Assembly: GCF_022605725.1 (NCBI RefSeq) | Contig: NC_065556.1 | Span: 27,387,140-27,451,139 of the forward strand | Direction of reading: 5' to 3' | Origin: Anthonomus grandis grandis | Lineage: Eukaryota; Arthropoda; Insecta; Coleoptera; Curculionidae | Length of the DNA: 64,000 nt | Part shown: piece after piece, positions 1-13,685 of the stretch | Layout of the letters: each line of letters starts with the position of its first letter | Position numbering within the stretch: position 1 is the stretch's first letter | The notes under the pieces: generated by a model | Database searches by the model: none | The model's input: the letters and a program-made list of their open reading frames with translations, nothing else | What the model was told of the DNA's origin: nothing | Made by a program: the position numbers and the translations under genes

Positions 1-661
1 GTCTTTCCATTAAAAAATCCTTTAAGGGTTTTTTATCAAACAATTATAAAATTGGGTCAAAAGTACCAAAAGCGTCTTTTTACGACAATTTTTTCAACAA
101 TTAATTAAGTTTTTTTATATTAATTTTTAATTCCTTCCAAATTTTCCTGTTTAATTTTCGTATTGTTTACTTCCTTTATTACGTTTTTAAAAAAAAAAAT
201 ATATTAAATCTTAAGTTTTTGACCAGTAGTCCTAAAAAATTAAAAAATGTATTGCAATTACTTTTTATTCTTCCAGAAAGGCATCCTCAGGAAGATTACT
301 TAACTAAGAATTTTTTAAAAACGAGGAACGCCTATAAGTACTTTTGAACTCACTAAGATAATTATTTAAGTGCAATGAACTTATTGGTTATGACATTCCC
401 AAATACATTTACTTAATAAAAACTGATTAACTCTACTCCAACCACTGCAAAATTTCAGTTATATAACAAATTGCTTAAAAAAAAAAATTAGCTCCTCATT
501 TCAAGAATTATTACTGAGGTACCTTAAATAAATAATGTTTAATGCATCATATTAATATCATGCATGAAGAAAGCCTTCTAAAAACCTTCCAAATTAATCG
601 AGGATCCATAGGAGAACCTAGAAGTGTCCTCACTTCCCTAAAAATCTCACTCTCACCAACC

Positions 662-697
662 TTTCCAGATAATTTTGTATTCCCAAATCTCTGGAAA
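662..697. repeat. 36-nt hairpin element, isolated copy
   Basis: TTTCCAGA at 662-669 and its inverse TCTGGAAA at 690-697 flank a core with TTTGTATTC. It has the same 36-nt span as the copies around 42.7-46.3 kb. The downstream TTAGATTCATCT also resembles the flank of those copies. Confidence 0.6.
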
Positions 698-1599
698 CGC
701 CCCTTAGATTCATCTCAGACTCAGATCATAACTGGCAATTGCCTTTAAAAATACTTGCTCTAAATACCACCCAGATTATTTCGGATCACCTCTAAGTAAA
801 ACTCTCCCTTTTCCAATTAAATACTTTCATAATCCAGCTCGTTTCTCATGTACGATCCGAAAGCTTCTTATTAATATTAAGGACATGCCAGGAAACTTAA
901 GACGAGCGATAAACTCCCGGGCAGATGCCGCGTCGTTAATTGGAATGCGACGACGATGATGGAATGAAGACTAAACTATTATCCAGTTTGGTTGTTTTAG
1001 GGGTGGTGGCGACCATATAATGCGATTTGCATGTTTGTTACATTCTGGATACAGTTGGCATGTTAATTATCGTTTCGAGTTAGGGTCAAGGGGGGCATTT
1101 GATTAATCACTTCATAAATTACAGAATTAATGAGTTTTGAAAAGTGGAGTCCGGAACGTAGTTGTAATTTGCAGTAAAAAGTCGATCATAAGATCCATTT
1201 AAGTTATGCAGGTTTGGTTACTTTTAAAGGGGTTTCGATAGCTAAAAGAAGATACTGTATATCGGGCTAGAAGAACAAAATCCTTAGATAGACAAAATTA
1301 TGTCAACTGCCTGGAATAAAAATTCTTCATTATTATTTCATTCCATCTTTATGTCTTGTTACACTGCATTAATAAATTTAATATTAATTTATTATTTATT
1401 ATTTAATTTAATAATTAATAATTGTCTAAAAATGTATAGCAAACTTCTAATTTTTTAAGGCATTATTGGTGTTAATACCTTATGCTGTTCACAAATTCTA
1501 AAACGTTGCCTTATGTAGTACTTAACTTTAAAGTGCTAAATTTGGCCATGTTTAAATTTATTGTTAGACATTTGATCGAACTCATTTTTTACTAAGGGT

Positions 1600-3530
1600 A
1601 AGCTTGTTTCAGCACTTTCCTTGGCAACTGTCTGAAATAAAAATTACAGGAATCCAAAGCTCTCATTCCAGGATCTGTGAGTGGTTTTTAGGAATCAGAA
1701 ATTTATTTAAATTGATTTCAAATGCCTGAAAGACAAAGGAACAATTAAATGAAATGCCTGCAACTAAATTAAATTAATTAATTAAATTGATTGTAGTGCG
1801 AGAATTCCTGGAAGTTCATATTCTTGTAAGATACTGAAAAAAAGTGCCTAGAGCCTTTAGTCCAGGTATATAAAACTCTGCTTCCAGAAATGGCGTTAAA
1901 TGCTTGGATTTTTTTTTAATTATTATATTAATAGGTTATTCATATCCATTTAAATTATGCGTTATTTGCTGGTTTTGCCGCTTTGAAATAGCTTTTTATG
2001 ACTGAAAGAGGATTCGAAGATACTATATAATAATGGAAGGTAACTCAAAAAAATGTATATACCTGAATTACTTAAAATTTTTACAGATATTTCAAGATAG
2101 CTATTTATTATTTATTTATATTATAAGAAGTTTCTGTATTTTGCCAGACAGCAGAAAGAATTTTCCAAATTTTCTATAAAATATGCGTTTATCTGCCTGG
2201 AAGAAATAAAACGAATTTTTCCAGGCAACCTAAGAAATGTTCCAAAAAAAATAATATACCAAAAAAAAAATTCCTTTTAAACCATTTCATGAAATGAAAG
2301 TGTAATAAGCGCTTTTCCAGTTAAAAAAAATTAATAATTTTACGAACTTTTTTTGTTTTTTCGAGCATCTGAATCCATTTTCCAAGTTTTATAAAAATAT
2401 ATTAAAGTGCCTGGACGAAACAAAAAAAATTGAAGAAGCTTTTGGGCCATTTTGGATTATTGAAGCTATTTTCCAGGTTTTGATATAGACAAATTAGTGA
2501 TTGAAATTACAGGGATCTAAAGTTCTCATTCCAGGAACTGCCAGTGGTTTTTAGGTATCAGAAATTTATTTAAATTGACTTCCAATGCCTGAAAGACAAA
2601 GAAAGAATTAAATTAAATGCCTGGAATTAAATTAAATTGATTGTAGTACGACAATTCCTGGTAATTCATATGCTTGTAAAATACTAAAAATTACATTAGG
2701 TGCCTAAATATTTTAGTCCAGGTATATAAAACTCTCCTTCTAAAAATGACGTTAAATGCTTGGAATTTTTTTAAATTATTATATTTACAGGTTATTCATA
2801 TCCATTTAAATTATGCATTATTTGCTGGTTTTTAAAATAGATTTTTATGATTGAAAGAGGATTCAAGATACTATATATTAATGAAAGGAAGCACAAAAAA
2901 ATCCATATGCCTGGAAAAAACAGAAAATGCTGCCTGGAGTTTTTGTTCCTTTAGATTCAAAAAGAAATAAGAAATTCCTGGCAGTTGTAATCATGACAAT
3001 TTTTTCTGGATATTTAAAGAGTCATATTTTCCATGTTCCAGGCGTTTAAAGTGATTCTTTTAAAGGCAGTTGAAATTTTAGTTACATTCTTCAATATTTG
3101 AAAGAAAATTTTAATTTTATTTTATGTCATTAGTCGAGAATAAAATCAAAAATTACCCTTAATTTCTGGACAATGTAACCACAATTTTAAGTTGCTTTAA
3201 AAAAATGCCTTGAATAAAATTATTCCAAAAGCCTGGAGTATGTAAAGGATGAGAATTGAAATACTTGCAATAAATGAGCCTGGAAGAAATGCATTCAAAA
3301 GTATTGGACTTGTTATTACAGGCACTTAATAAATCTTTTACAGAACTTATATTTTAAGATAGCTATTTATTATTTATTTATATTATAAGAAATTTCTGTA
3401 TTTTGCTAGACAGCAGAAAGAATTTTCCAGGTTTTCTATAAAATATGCGTTTATCGGCCTGGAAGAAATTTTCAAACATTTTAAAGAAAATTTTGTATTT
3501 TTGCAGGAAACCTAAGCAAAAAAAATATTA
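1600..3530. repeat. Duplicated TGCCTGGAA-rich block
   Basis: Two imperfect copies of several segments occur here. The segment with CTCATTCCAGGA is at about 1.65 and 2.52 kb. The segment with ATTTATTATTTATTTATATT and ACAGCAGAAAGAATTTTCC is at about 2.10 and 3.36 kb. A further copy of the sequence at 2.26-2.45 kb resumes at 5911, just after the LTR element. Facing pairs of TGCCTGGAA-like and TTCCAGGC-like words are frequent. No coding potential was seen. Confidence 0.7.
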
Positions 3531-4779
3531 TTGTCAAACGAAGATGGGGGGGCCCTCTGAAGATGATACATTTCACCATGTTATTTAAGCCTTAATTGTA
3601 GTCATGACAATCTAAACAATTTAAGGATAAATATCATAGTAATTTGCAAATCACATCAGAAAACGTATAAATAATTTTGATTTACGCGCGTATATACATA
3701 TTCGAAATGAAATTTATTGAAATAATAATATATTAAAATGAGATGATAATGGGGAAATATTATAAATATATAGGGGGACAGCGAGCCTAAGGCACATAAA
3801 TATTTAAGTAGAAGCTAAAAAGAAAACATATTATTAAAAATAATGTAAAAGAAGGGGTCTAATTAATAATCTATAAAAGTTAAAAAGACATACATAAATA
3901 AAAGTTATTTAGAAGAGAGGGGATAAACAATTAATGAATAAAAAATATATTTTTTTTGGGTTTTCTATAAATAAAACACTTTGTTATCTAAACTCGAAAT
4001 ACAAGAAACTTCAAAAGATCTGAGACAAAGGAAAATTAATAAAATTTGATTATGAGTCAAATTATCCTAAAATATATAATACAAAAATTGCGAGGAAGTC
4101 AACAATTTCTCAAGATATGATATAAAGATTTAACATGAAATCAAAATGATTAAATATAAAACCATTAAGCACCATATAATAGCACATACTTACACTTTGT
4201 TCTTTCTTTACATATAAACATACCATGAGATGCCACACGTACAAATTCGACCTGAACAGAAAATAAGGGTACGCTCCTACTAGAACCACAGAAAGTAGCC
4301 GATGGAACCAGAACCAGAGCCAAACAGGAACACCTCACATCCGCGCACTGCCTTGTTGTCAGTCCTGACCATCCCAATCGCAGACAGGGTGATGCCAGAG
4401 CCATGGCCATCCCAGGACAAGCTAAGTTACCACTGCGCCAATGGTCAAAGTCCAAACTTGCCCGAACTCACGACGCTACCAGCAGCGGGTTGAAGTGTTC
4501 AACCTATGATCTCCAGTAGGGGATGCCAACATTACGAATCATGGATTCAGCTGAAGATACGGCAGGGGCCATCCATAAAACACAGTAAGCTTATGGGATA
4601 GCTCACTGGAAATGGTCAAGAAGGGACAAAACAAAAACCAAAAGTTTTGTCACGCCACAGCAGTTGCAATGAAGGAGTCTCTGTCTACAGGTTCCAGGAA
4701 ACCGACGGCGTTGAAGGACTGGTACAAAACAAGGGAGAAGTCAGGCATACAAGGGGGTGTCATGTGATGTCGCAAGGGT

Positions 4780-4910
4780 TGCCAACGGACGAATGGAGGC
4801 GTCAAACCCGTAGGCGTTCCAGAAGAGGAGTCAGACATACATGGGTGAAGGTGTCCTAGGACGACACATGGAGGCGTCAAACCTGTAGGCGTCCCAGACG
4901 AGGGGCAGGC
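4780..4910 (+). repeat. Short tandem duplication inside the LTR element
   Basis: GGAGGCGTCAAACC followed by GTAGGCG and CCAGA occurs twice, near 4796 and 4871, in the GC-rich interior. It is close to the expected 3' end of the element's internal region. It overlaps frames of 63-96 codons on both strands (4165-4880) that I cannot assign to a protein family. Confidence 0.5.
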
Positions 4911-5209
4911 GACAACGCTATGAACGTCGCCACCTTACCCGGCGACCGGACCCGGATGCTGAAGACATTTTGTGTTCAGAGACTACGTAGTATTAAAAAA
5001 TGTGGACATCAAAAGCGATAGTTACATTAATTGTAGTTAAAATTTAATGAATAATAAGGGTTCAGCTCTAATTAATTATACGTTATTTAGGTACATCGTT
5101 GTTCTGATCTTACTAATTGTAAATTTTTTTTTCTTCTGGGTCTTCTTCGATCATGATTTCGATTGTTAACAATAAAGCTGGAGGCCAGCTTTTCTATGCC
5201 CGGGGGATA

Positions 5210-5910
5210 TGTCAAACGAAGATAATTCATTAAAAAACATTTTAAATTTTATTTTATTAATATAAAAATCACTTAAAAATATTCGTTCGGTATACCAGGT
5301 CATTTACCCACAAATTGTGTAAGTAACAATTTCCTGATTGCATGATGAAATAACCAAGTCATTTCCATCGTAAAAAGATTGCAAAAGTACTTTGTCGACA
5401 GAACGATGGTTTGGAAAAAACCGGAAATTCTGCTGACAAAGAAAATTAACACCAGGGTACGACGAACGAAATTTGGCAGAGTTACGACCGGGTCTCGGGC
5501 AAGAAGAGGTAACCGAAAGCAGTGCGGAAAAGCTTTGTGAAATGTTTGCTCCAAGAATAATAATAATGTAAGTACAACATTTTATCATATCGAAGAAGAT
5601 CACAATTATTGTCACTTTATTAAGTTACGTAACATTACTTTCACTTTAATTATAGAATTCGCTACATATTCCCATGTACTTAAATTATTAATCCTGTTAT
5701 GTCGATCTTAGTTTATCTCTTGTCAAATTAGCTCTTTTATTTGGGTAACTCTACTTAAATCGTTATAATTATATTTTGCTGTCAATACAAGGTATTTAGT
5801 AAACTATATTTTGTTTCAATGCTAAAGCGTACCTTAAGGTCCCAGTTACATACAATGTATGTAACCGTCACACGGCCTTGTCCTAGACCGGGCCAACCCC
5901 CGGTGTGACA
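5210..5910 (+). repeat. Probable 3' LTR
   Basis: It starts TGTCAAACG after a purine-rich tract and ends GGTGTGACA next to the right TTAT target repeat. Two minus-strand frames of about 84 and 103 codons within it show no known protein and are treated as chance ORFs. Confidence 0.5.
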
Positions 5911-6240
5911 TTATACCAAAAAAAATTCCTTTCAACGATTTCATGAAATGAAAGTGTGATAAGCGCTAAAATTAATAATTCTACGAACTTTTTTGTTTTT
6001 CCGAGCAATGGAATTAATTTGTCAGGTTTTATAAAAATATATTAAAGTGCCTGGACGAAACAAAAAAATTTCAAGAAGCTTTTGGACCACTGAATCTATT
6101 TTCCAGGTTTTGCATTAGGCCAGGAAAAATAAGAAGTTACCGAACAATTTTGAGAAATTTAGGGGTTTTTCCACGCGATTGACTCTATTTCGAAGGTTTT
6201 CCAGCTATTTTCCAAGAAAAAAAATCACGTTCAGCATTTA
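5911..6240 (+). repeat. Repeat copy resuming after the LTR element
   Basis: It matches the segment starting near 2257 (TTTCATGAAATGAAAGTGT, then TATATTAAAGTGCCTGGACG and TTTTCCAGGTTTTG). The duplicated host repeat was therefore present before the LTR element inserted. Confidence 0.7.
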
Positions 6241-6249
6241 CCCCCCCGG

Positions 6250-7750
6250 GAAATAATTTTTTTATTTAATCCCCAAAAGCAATTTCAATTTTCAGCTGAA
6301 ACTCTTTCGACCATTAATTAATATGCAGATTTCTTAAATTATTGTTTCAGTCATTAATTAGAAATTTCCATTTGCTCCCTGTCTAATTGAAACTAGATTT
6401 GCCCATTGAAAATGACGGTGAAATATTTTTAGCAATAAAAGTTTTCACCCCGAATGGGAAACTGCACCGGCCACACCGAAGTTTTCATTGAATCTCAACT
6501 TCCCGCAAGTTTGATGCTAATTTAAAACATCTTATTTCACCGATTGCGATAAATTTCGGCAAACTGCTTAAGTTTACCGTAATTCCTTCTTCGAAAACTT
6601 CTTCGTAATTTTCCAAGTTTCCTTTTTAAACTTCAGTGTCGTGCGGGCATAGAAAAACTACTCGATAAATCACTAATAAAAAAAAACTTACATCACTTTA
6701 AAAAGAAAACTCTTATTTATGTAACTTCCACCCTACGCTCGCGTAAAGGCAATCAATTATTTAACTTGAAAGTATCATTATTGGAGTTTGGGTAAAGAAA
6801 GTTTGTATCGTAGCCTCTGAGAACTTTTTCCGATTCAAACATTAATCCGAGTTGAACTTGAGTTTTCTTTAATTGAAATTACTAATGAAATTTCAAAGGG
6901 GAGGCAATAGAAGGTAATGATTGTTGTTTCGGCTTATTGGTACAATCGTTGTTTGTTTCACTTTTGGAAGTTTCTTGAGTACATTTTTATTTGGAATTTA
7001 ATTTTTGCTTCATAAAATGTACTAGCGTATAACAAACTATTCATTATTCTCATAAGTAAAACTGTCCTGATACTGCTGAACACATCGGGCAGGTCTGACA
7101 ACCGACGCTTTTTCCCCATCAGCTTTTGTTCCGGAAATCACTTAGGGGGTGAACAAACATTCCTGATTGGATTTCATTTAGTTGGTTTTTATTTTAGGTT
7201 CTTTATCATCATTTTTGCTTTAGCTGTGGACTAATATAGCGCGATTTTAAAGAATTTTGGTTAAAAATTGATTTTTGGAAAGAGTTTAAAAAGTTAAGAA
7301 ATTACTTTAATCTCTTATTCATGAGGCATAAAAACATTAAGTTATATAGATTTTTTATTTTAATAACTGCCTCGAACCAATGATTAAAACACCAGGAATC
7401 AATGATTTCTGGAAGAAGTAAAAAACGACATTTGGAGTCTAGAATAAAAAAATTAACTTAATTAAATTGACGGAAGAGAATTCAATTACAGTCTCGAAAT
7501 TAATTTTTAGTTAAATTTAAAGGAAAAAAAATGAGATCAGACAGTAAAGAAGATGTAGGATAATAAGTTCAAAAAGGAAAAAAAAACTAAAGCCACCGCT
7601 TCGTTTCATCATTACTAATCCCCTCCGGAGCACTTTGTCAAAGAAATTGAAAAAAGCGCGACGAAACTCCCCCAAATTGAAAACGCTAACGAACTCGTCT
7701 TATTTTTAATTAGCACCCGTAATTTCTGAGAAACTCGGCCAAATTATCTT
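6250..7750. other. Unique intronic stretch, no gene recognised
   Basis: Mixed-composition DNA without repeats or frames of note. Weak TGCCTGGAA-like words appear only near 7.37-7.44 kb. It borders the giant inverted repeat, and part of its right margin (7.76-7.80 kb) is copied in inverse orientation at 13.03 kb. Confidence 0.4.
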
Positions 7751-8061
7751 CGTTTTCACTGGGAAATTTACGTACGTAAATTACACTCCGCGGATTGGAC
7801 AGTTATTAGCGAGATTCTACGCTTTCAAAGTCGTTTTATACATTAGCGGGGTGCGTACGTATAAGGAAGACATACAAAAAAATCCGATTATAAAGAGATG
7901 GCAGATGTAAGCAAGTTGCATTCTGTTATTTGCTCTTTAAGGAGTCAGGAGGGAATAATAAATTATAGTGACAGCTTCTAAGTCTTAGAAAGTTGAATGT
8001 GAAAGTGTTTGTTAGGCCCTTTTAGAACCACGAAATCGATCCAGGATGACTTTGAGTTACC

Positions 8062-8097
8062 TTTCCAGAATATTTAGTATTCCGAATTCTCTGGAAA
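8062..8097. repeat. 36-nt hairpin element in the giant repeat, left arm
   Basis: CCTTTCCAGA and TCTGGAAAGG form 10-bp inverse arms around a TATTTAGTATTC core. The span from TTTCCAGA to TCTGGAAA is 36 nt. The inverted copy lies at 15532-15566 (35 nt). Confidence 0.6.
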
Positions 8098-11000
8098 GGC
8101 TCTTTAGAATTATCTAATTAGGTTCATTCCAAGCAGTAATTTTATTTGATTATTCCTACTTTTGTCATACTAGTTTCTTGATAAATTATATAACATGTAT
8201 AGAGGAAATAGAATTAAAAACTCCTAAGGAAGAAGGAATTTAAAATGGCTTCGAGTGTCTGGAAGACTAAATGGAAAAATAACGTAATTTCTTAATCAGA
8301 AAATTGCGGTATATGGACTTCTCATAAAATGCAAAAAATCAGATTAAATTTTTATTACAGGCATCCAGAACATAGATGGCATTCCAAAAATCACCTTGAA
8401 AAAATTTTACTTTTTAAAATTGTTCTTAAATTTCCTCAAATCCATTGAAGTGTTTTTGGAAACTCTTCCAGGCAATCAAAAAATAAACATAAAATGAAAA
8501 TCACGGAATATGAATGAATGAATGAATTTTTGTGAAACTCCATTAAACGTTTTTTTGTATTTGTTTTATTAGCAGTAACTTCCTTACAGGAATCCTCAAT
8601 TCTCATATGGTAACGTCCCAACTGTGTGCCAGAAAAAAAAAGACAAAACAGAAAAAATTATTATTAATAAAAAGCAAAAAGAAAATTAAATAAGAAAATC
8701 AAAAAACCTGTAAACAATTCAGGAAAACCCTAATAAACTTTAAAATAATGGGCGTAAAAAGACGATTTTACAGTTTCTGAAATGCTATACTCCGACTGAA
8801 GTTTTCCCGGCTCTATTTTCCTTAAAGTAGTAACTGCAGTAGTTTTGGAGCTATGGAGGAATTTTTTCGTGAAGTGTAAAAAAATTTGGATATTGTCAAA
8901 GGCTTCACAAAGATCCAAATATCGTAAAAACTCCTGTAAGGTTTTTATTGATTTTAGTTTCATATAAAAGGCCATGAGTTTTTTTACCAGAAAGTACTGA
9001 CAAGTTTCCTTAGAGCTGCAGTAGTTTTGGAGTTATTGATAAGTGTTTTCGATAATTGAAAAAAATTTGGATATTGTCAAAGGCTTTTGAAATATCCAAT
9101 TTTTTTTCTTGACAATAAAGGACCATACAAGTTTTCTTGCAACTGCAGTAGTTTTAAAGTAATTGAGGAGCTTTTCAATGAACTGAAGATAATGTTGACA
9201 CAGTCAAAGGCTTTACAAAAATTCAAATATCTCAAAAACTCTTGCACCAATTTTATTAGTTTTAATTTCATATGAAAGCTGATGAATATCTTTATCAAAA
9301 AAGCTATTACAAGTTTCCTTGTAGGTGCAGTAGTTTTGGAGTTATTAACTATTTTTTCCATAAATTAAAAAAAAATTATACTGTCAAAGGTTTTACAACA
9401 ATCCATTTATTTGAATGGTATCAAATGCCTGGAAGAGATAAAAAATTACAATAGAAGCCTGGACGAAAAATTTTAATTAATTAATTAGTTACATTCGAAA
9501 GCAAAAAAAAAATATTTTAAATGCCTGGAAGACACAAAATATTAGATTAAACTTTTATTTGGAAACCTGGATTGCAGTCCAAAGATTGGTTTGAAATAAT
9601 TCAATTATAAAAATAATTAAAAACTATAGTTTTCCGAATACTCTAGAAAGGCTCTGTAGAATTATCTGATAAGGTTCATTCTGACCCGTAATTTTATTTA
9701 TTTATTCCTCCTTTTGCCATACTAGTTTCTTGATAGGTTATATAACATGTACAGAAGAAATAGAATTAAAAACTCCTAAGAAAAAAGGAACTAAAAATGG
9801 CTTCCAATATCTGGTGGACATGAAAAATTACGTAATTTCTTAATCGGAAAATTGCGGTACATGGACTTCTCACAAAACGCAAAAAATCAGATTAAATTTT
9901 TATTCCAGGCATCCAGAACCTAGATGGCATTCCAAAAATTACCTCGAAAAAATTTTTTAAACTTTTAATATTGTTCCTAAATTTCCTCAAATCAATTGGA
10001 ATGTTCTTGGAAGCTCTTCCAGGCAATCGAAAAATAAACATAAACTGGAAATCACGGAATATTGAATTTTAGTGAAACTCCATTAAACGTTTTTTTGTAT
10101 TTGTTTTATTAGCAGTAACTTCCTTGCAGGAATCCTCAATTCTCATATGGTAAGGTCCCAACTGTGTGCCAGAAAAAAAAAGACAAGACAGAAAAAATTA
10201 TTATTAAAAAAAAAGCAAAAAGAAAATTAAATAAGAAAATCAAGAAATCTGTAAACAATTCAGGAAAACCCTAATAAACTTTAAAATAATGGGCGTAAAA
10301 AGACGATTTTACAGTTTCTGAAATGCTATACTCCGACTGAAGTTTTCCCGGCTCTATTTTCCTCAAAGTAGTAACTGCAGTAGTTTTGGAGCTATGAAGG
10401 AATTTTTTCGTGAAGTGTAAAAAAATTTGGATATTGTCAAAGGCTTCACAAAGATCCAAATATCGTAAAAACTCCTGTAAGGTTTTTATTGATTTTAGTT
10501 TCATATAAAAGGCCATGAGTTTTTTTATCAGAAAGTACTGACAAGTTTCCTTAGAGCTGCAGTAGTTTTGGAGTTATTGATAAGTGTTTTCGATAATTGA
10601 AAAAAATTTGGATATTGTCAAAGGCTTTTGAAATATCCAATTTTTTTTCTTGACAATAAAGGACCATACAAGTTTTCTTGCAACTGCAGTAGTTTTAAAG
10701 TAATTGAGGAGCTTTTCAATGAACTGAAGATAATGTTGACACAGTCAAAGGCTTTACAAAAATTCAAATATCTCAAAAACTCTTGCACCAATTTTATTAG
10801 TTTTAATTTCATATGAAAGCTGATGAATATCTTTATCAAAAAAGCTATTACAAGTTTCCTTGTAGGTGCAGTAGTTTTGGAGTTATTAACTATTTTTTCC
10901 ATAAATTAAAAAAAAATTATACTGTCAAAGGTTTTACAACAATCCATTTATTTGAATGGTATCAAATGCCTGGAAGAGATAAAAAATTACAATAGAAGCC

Positions 11001-12700
11001 TGGACGAAAAATTTTAATTAATTAATTAGTTACATTCGAAAGCAAAAAAAAAATATTTTAAATACCTGGAAGACACAAAATATTAGATTAAACTTTTATT
11101 TGGAAACCTGGATTGCAGTCCAAAGATTGGTTTGAAATAATTCAATTATAAAAATAATTAAAAACTATAGTTTTCCGAATACTCTAGAAAGGCTCTGTAG
11201 AATTATCTGATAAGGTTCATTCTGACCCGTAATTTTATTTATTTATTCCTCCTTTTGCCATACTAGTTTCTTGATAGGTTATATAACATGTACAGAAGAA
11301 ATAGAATTAAAAACTCCTAAGAAAAAAGGAACTAAAAATGGCTTCCAATATCTGGTGGACATGAAAAATTACGTAATTTCTTAATCGGAAAATTGCGGTA
11401 CATGGACTTCTCACAAAACGCAAAAAATCAGATTAAATTTTTATTCCAGGCATCCAGAACCTAGATGGCATTCCAAAAATTACCTCGAAAAAATTTTTTA
11501 AACTTTTAATATTGTTCCTAAATTTCCTCAAATCAATTGGAATGTTCTTGGAAGCTCTTCCAGGCAATCGAAAAATAAACATAAACTGGAAATCACGGAA
11601 TATTGAATTTTAGTGAAACTCCATTAAACGTTTTTTTGTATTTGTTTTATTAGCAGTAACTTCCTTGCAGGAATCCTCAATTCTCATATGGTAAGGTCCC
11701 AACTGTGTGCCAGAAAAAAAAAGACAAAACAGAAAAAATTATTATTAAAAAAAAGCAAAAAGAAAATTAAATAAGAAAATCAAGAAACCTGTAAACAATT
11801 CAGGAAAACCCTAATAAACTTTAAAATAATGGGCGTAAAAAGACGATTTTACAGTTTCTGAAATGCTATACTCCGACTGAAGTTTTCCCGGCTCTATTTT
11901 CCTCAAAGTAGTAACTGCAGTAGTTTTGGAGCTATGAAGGAATTTTTCCGTGAAGTGTAAAAAAATTTGGATATTGTCAAAGACTTTACAAAGATCCAAA
12001 TATCGTAAAAACTCCTGTAAGGTATTTATTGATTTTAATTTCATATAAAAGGCCATGAGTTCCTTTACCAGAAAGTACTGGCAAATTTTCTTAGAGTTGC
12101 AGTAGTTTTGAAGTTATTGATAAGTTCTTTCGAGAATTGATTAAAATTTGGATATTGTCAAAGGCTTTTGAAATATCCAATTTTTTTTCTTGACAATAAA
12201 GGACCATACAAGTTTTCTTGCAACTGCAGTAGTTTTAAAGTAATTGAGGAGCTTTTCAATGAACTGAAGATAATGTTGACACAGTCGATAAGGCCTTACA
12301 AAAATTCAAATATCTCAAAAACTCTTGCACCAATTTTATTAATTTTAATTTCATATGAAAGCTGATGAATTTTTTTATCAAAAAAGCTATTACAAGTTTC
12401 CTTGTAGGTGCAGTAGTTTTGGAGTTATTAACTAGTTTTTCCATTTATAAAAAAAATACTGTCAAAGGTTTTACAACAATCCATTTATTTGAATGGTATC
12501 AAATGCCTGGAAGAGATAAAAAATTACAATAGATGCCTGGACAAATCAATTAACTAGTTTCACTCGAAAGCAAAAAAAAAATTCATTCCAAATGCCTGGA
12601 AGACAAAATATTAGATTAAACTTTTATTTGGGAACCTGGATTGTATTCCAAAGATTGCTTTAAAAATTCAATTATAAAAATAATAAAAAGCTAGACAAAA
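8062..12700. repeat. Three tandem units of about 1,541 bp
   Basis: Landmarks recur at fixed distance. The block translating to the same 81-codon minus-strand frame is at 8730, 10271 and 11811 (1,541 and 1,540 bp apart). Units one and two give identical 81- and 94-codon frames, so the copies are very young, homogenised, or an assembly artefact. Unit three has a few changes and a degraded end after about 12.66 kb. Inside each unit is a shorter period of about 130-180 bp marked by GCAGTAGTTTTGGAG and TGTCAAAGGCTTT. The short frames are open on both strands and are not genes. Confidence 0.85.
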
Positions 12701-13685
12701 AAAATAAATATTAAGAAGAGAATTAAATAGGAAAATCTCGAAAAGTGAAAACAATTCAGAAAATTCCTAATAAAATTTAAAATTATAGTCATAAAAAGAC
12801 GATTTTAGGGTATTTAATATGGCATACTCATTTTGAAGCTTTTCAGGCTGTGTTTCCCTGAAAACGTTATTTTTTATTTGGCGCATTAGGAACTTGGAAG
12901 GCAGTCTAGGAACTACTTTAAAGCAATGATCTTATATGGCAGGAATTAATTTAAAATGGTATCAAATGCCTGGAAGAGGTGAAAATTAAAAAGACATTAG
13001 AAGCCTGGAATAAAAAATAAATTTAATTTCCAATCCGCGGAGTGTAATTTACATACGTAAATTACAGATTACAGTTATTAGCGGATTTTTTGCTTGTTTT
13101 TATTACATTAAAAAGAAAGTTTTACATTGAATTTCATTGAAAATATATTATAACTTCAGACACATATACTAACTAACTAACACGGATTTCCATCATAATC
13201 ACCAAACAGGCCGGACGGAGTTAAGGGAAGTTTCCGGAAAGTTTCGCTTTGCTTTGATCCGGATTTCATGAATTTTAAGGCTGTCATTAATGCGTTAGTA
13301 TATTCTATACATGTCGAGGTTTATTGCACTGCTTTTGCTACACTTTGGGAGATGCAGTAATAACATTTACATAGTGCTATTATAGCGATTCAAAGAGTTT
13401 TTAAAAATTAGTAAAATTGTAAATTTTTTTACATTTCCTTTACTCCGTTTTCCAAACTGATTTGCCGTTAAAGAAAAACTATGACAAATATGATGATTAA
13501 CCTAATTAAAACAAAAACTAGTCAAATTATTTATTTAAAGTTTTACAAAAACACCAATACAAAGATAATTTAATTTTTTTTAATTATGGATCACAAGTGC
13601 AGATTGTATAGTTGATCATTCATCCATTCACAATGATATTTTGAATGACTTGACTCTGTTTTTTTGGCGAAATTAACTAGTTAAT

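Larger units (their letters stand above)
3532..5910 (+). mobile_element. Decayed LTR-retrotransposon insertion
   Basis: The insert is bounded by a 4-bp repeat TTAT (3528-3531 and 5911-5914) and has the inverted ends TGTCAAACG and GGTGTGACA, as LTR elements do (TG...CA). It splits a copy of the 2.26-kb repeat that resumes at 5915. TGTCAAACGAAGAT occurs at 3532 and again at 5210, where it follows a purine-rich CCCGGGGGATA that could be the polypurine tract. That makes 5210-5910 (701 bp) the likely 3' LTR. The 5' LTR matches only in its first 14 bases, so the left end is rearranged or deleted. The GC-richer interior (4.2-4.95 kb) has no recognisable gag or pol. Family assignment is not possible from what is visible. 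Confidence 0.6.

Noticed and set aside
542..748. 68-codon plus-strand frame
   Set aside because: It overlaps the hairpin element at 662-697, and its translation follows that repeat; no domain.
4165..4880. Overlapping frames of 63-96 codons on both strands in a GC-rich patch
   Set aside because: No domain or homology recognised; the higher GC content and the location inside the LTR element explain open frames by chance.
8730..12444. Repeated 60-94-codon frames on both strands (for example 8730-8975, 9077-9361 and copies)
   Set aside because: They lie in tandem repeats, are open on both strands, are low-complexity Lys/Phe/Ile-rich and match no family; they repeat because the DNA repeats.
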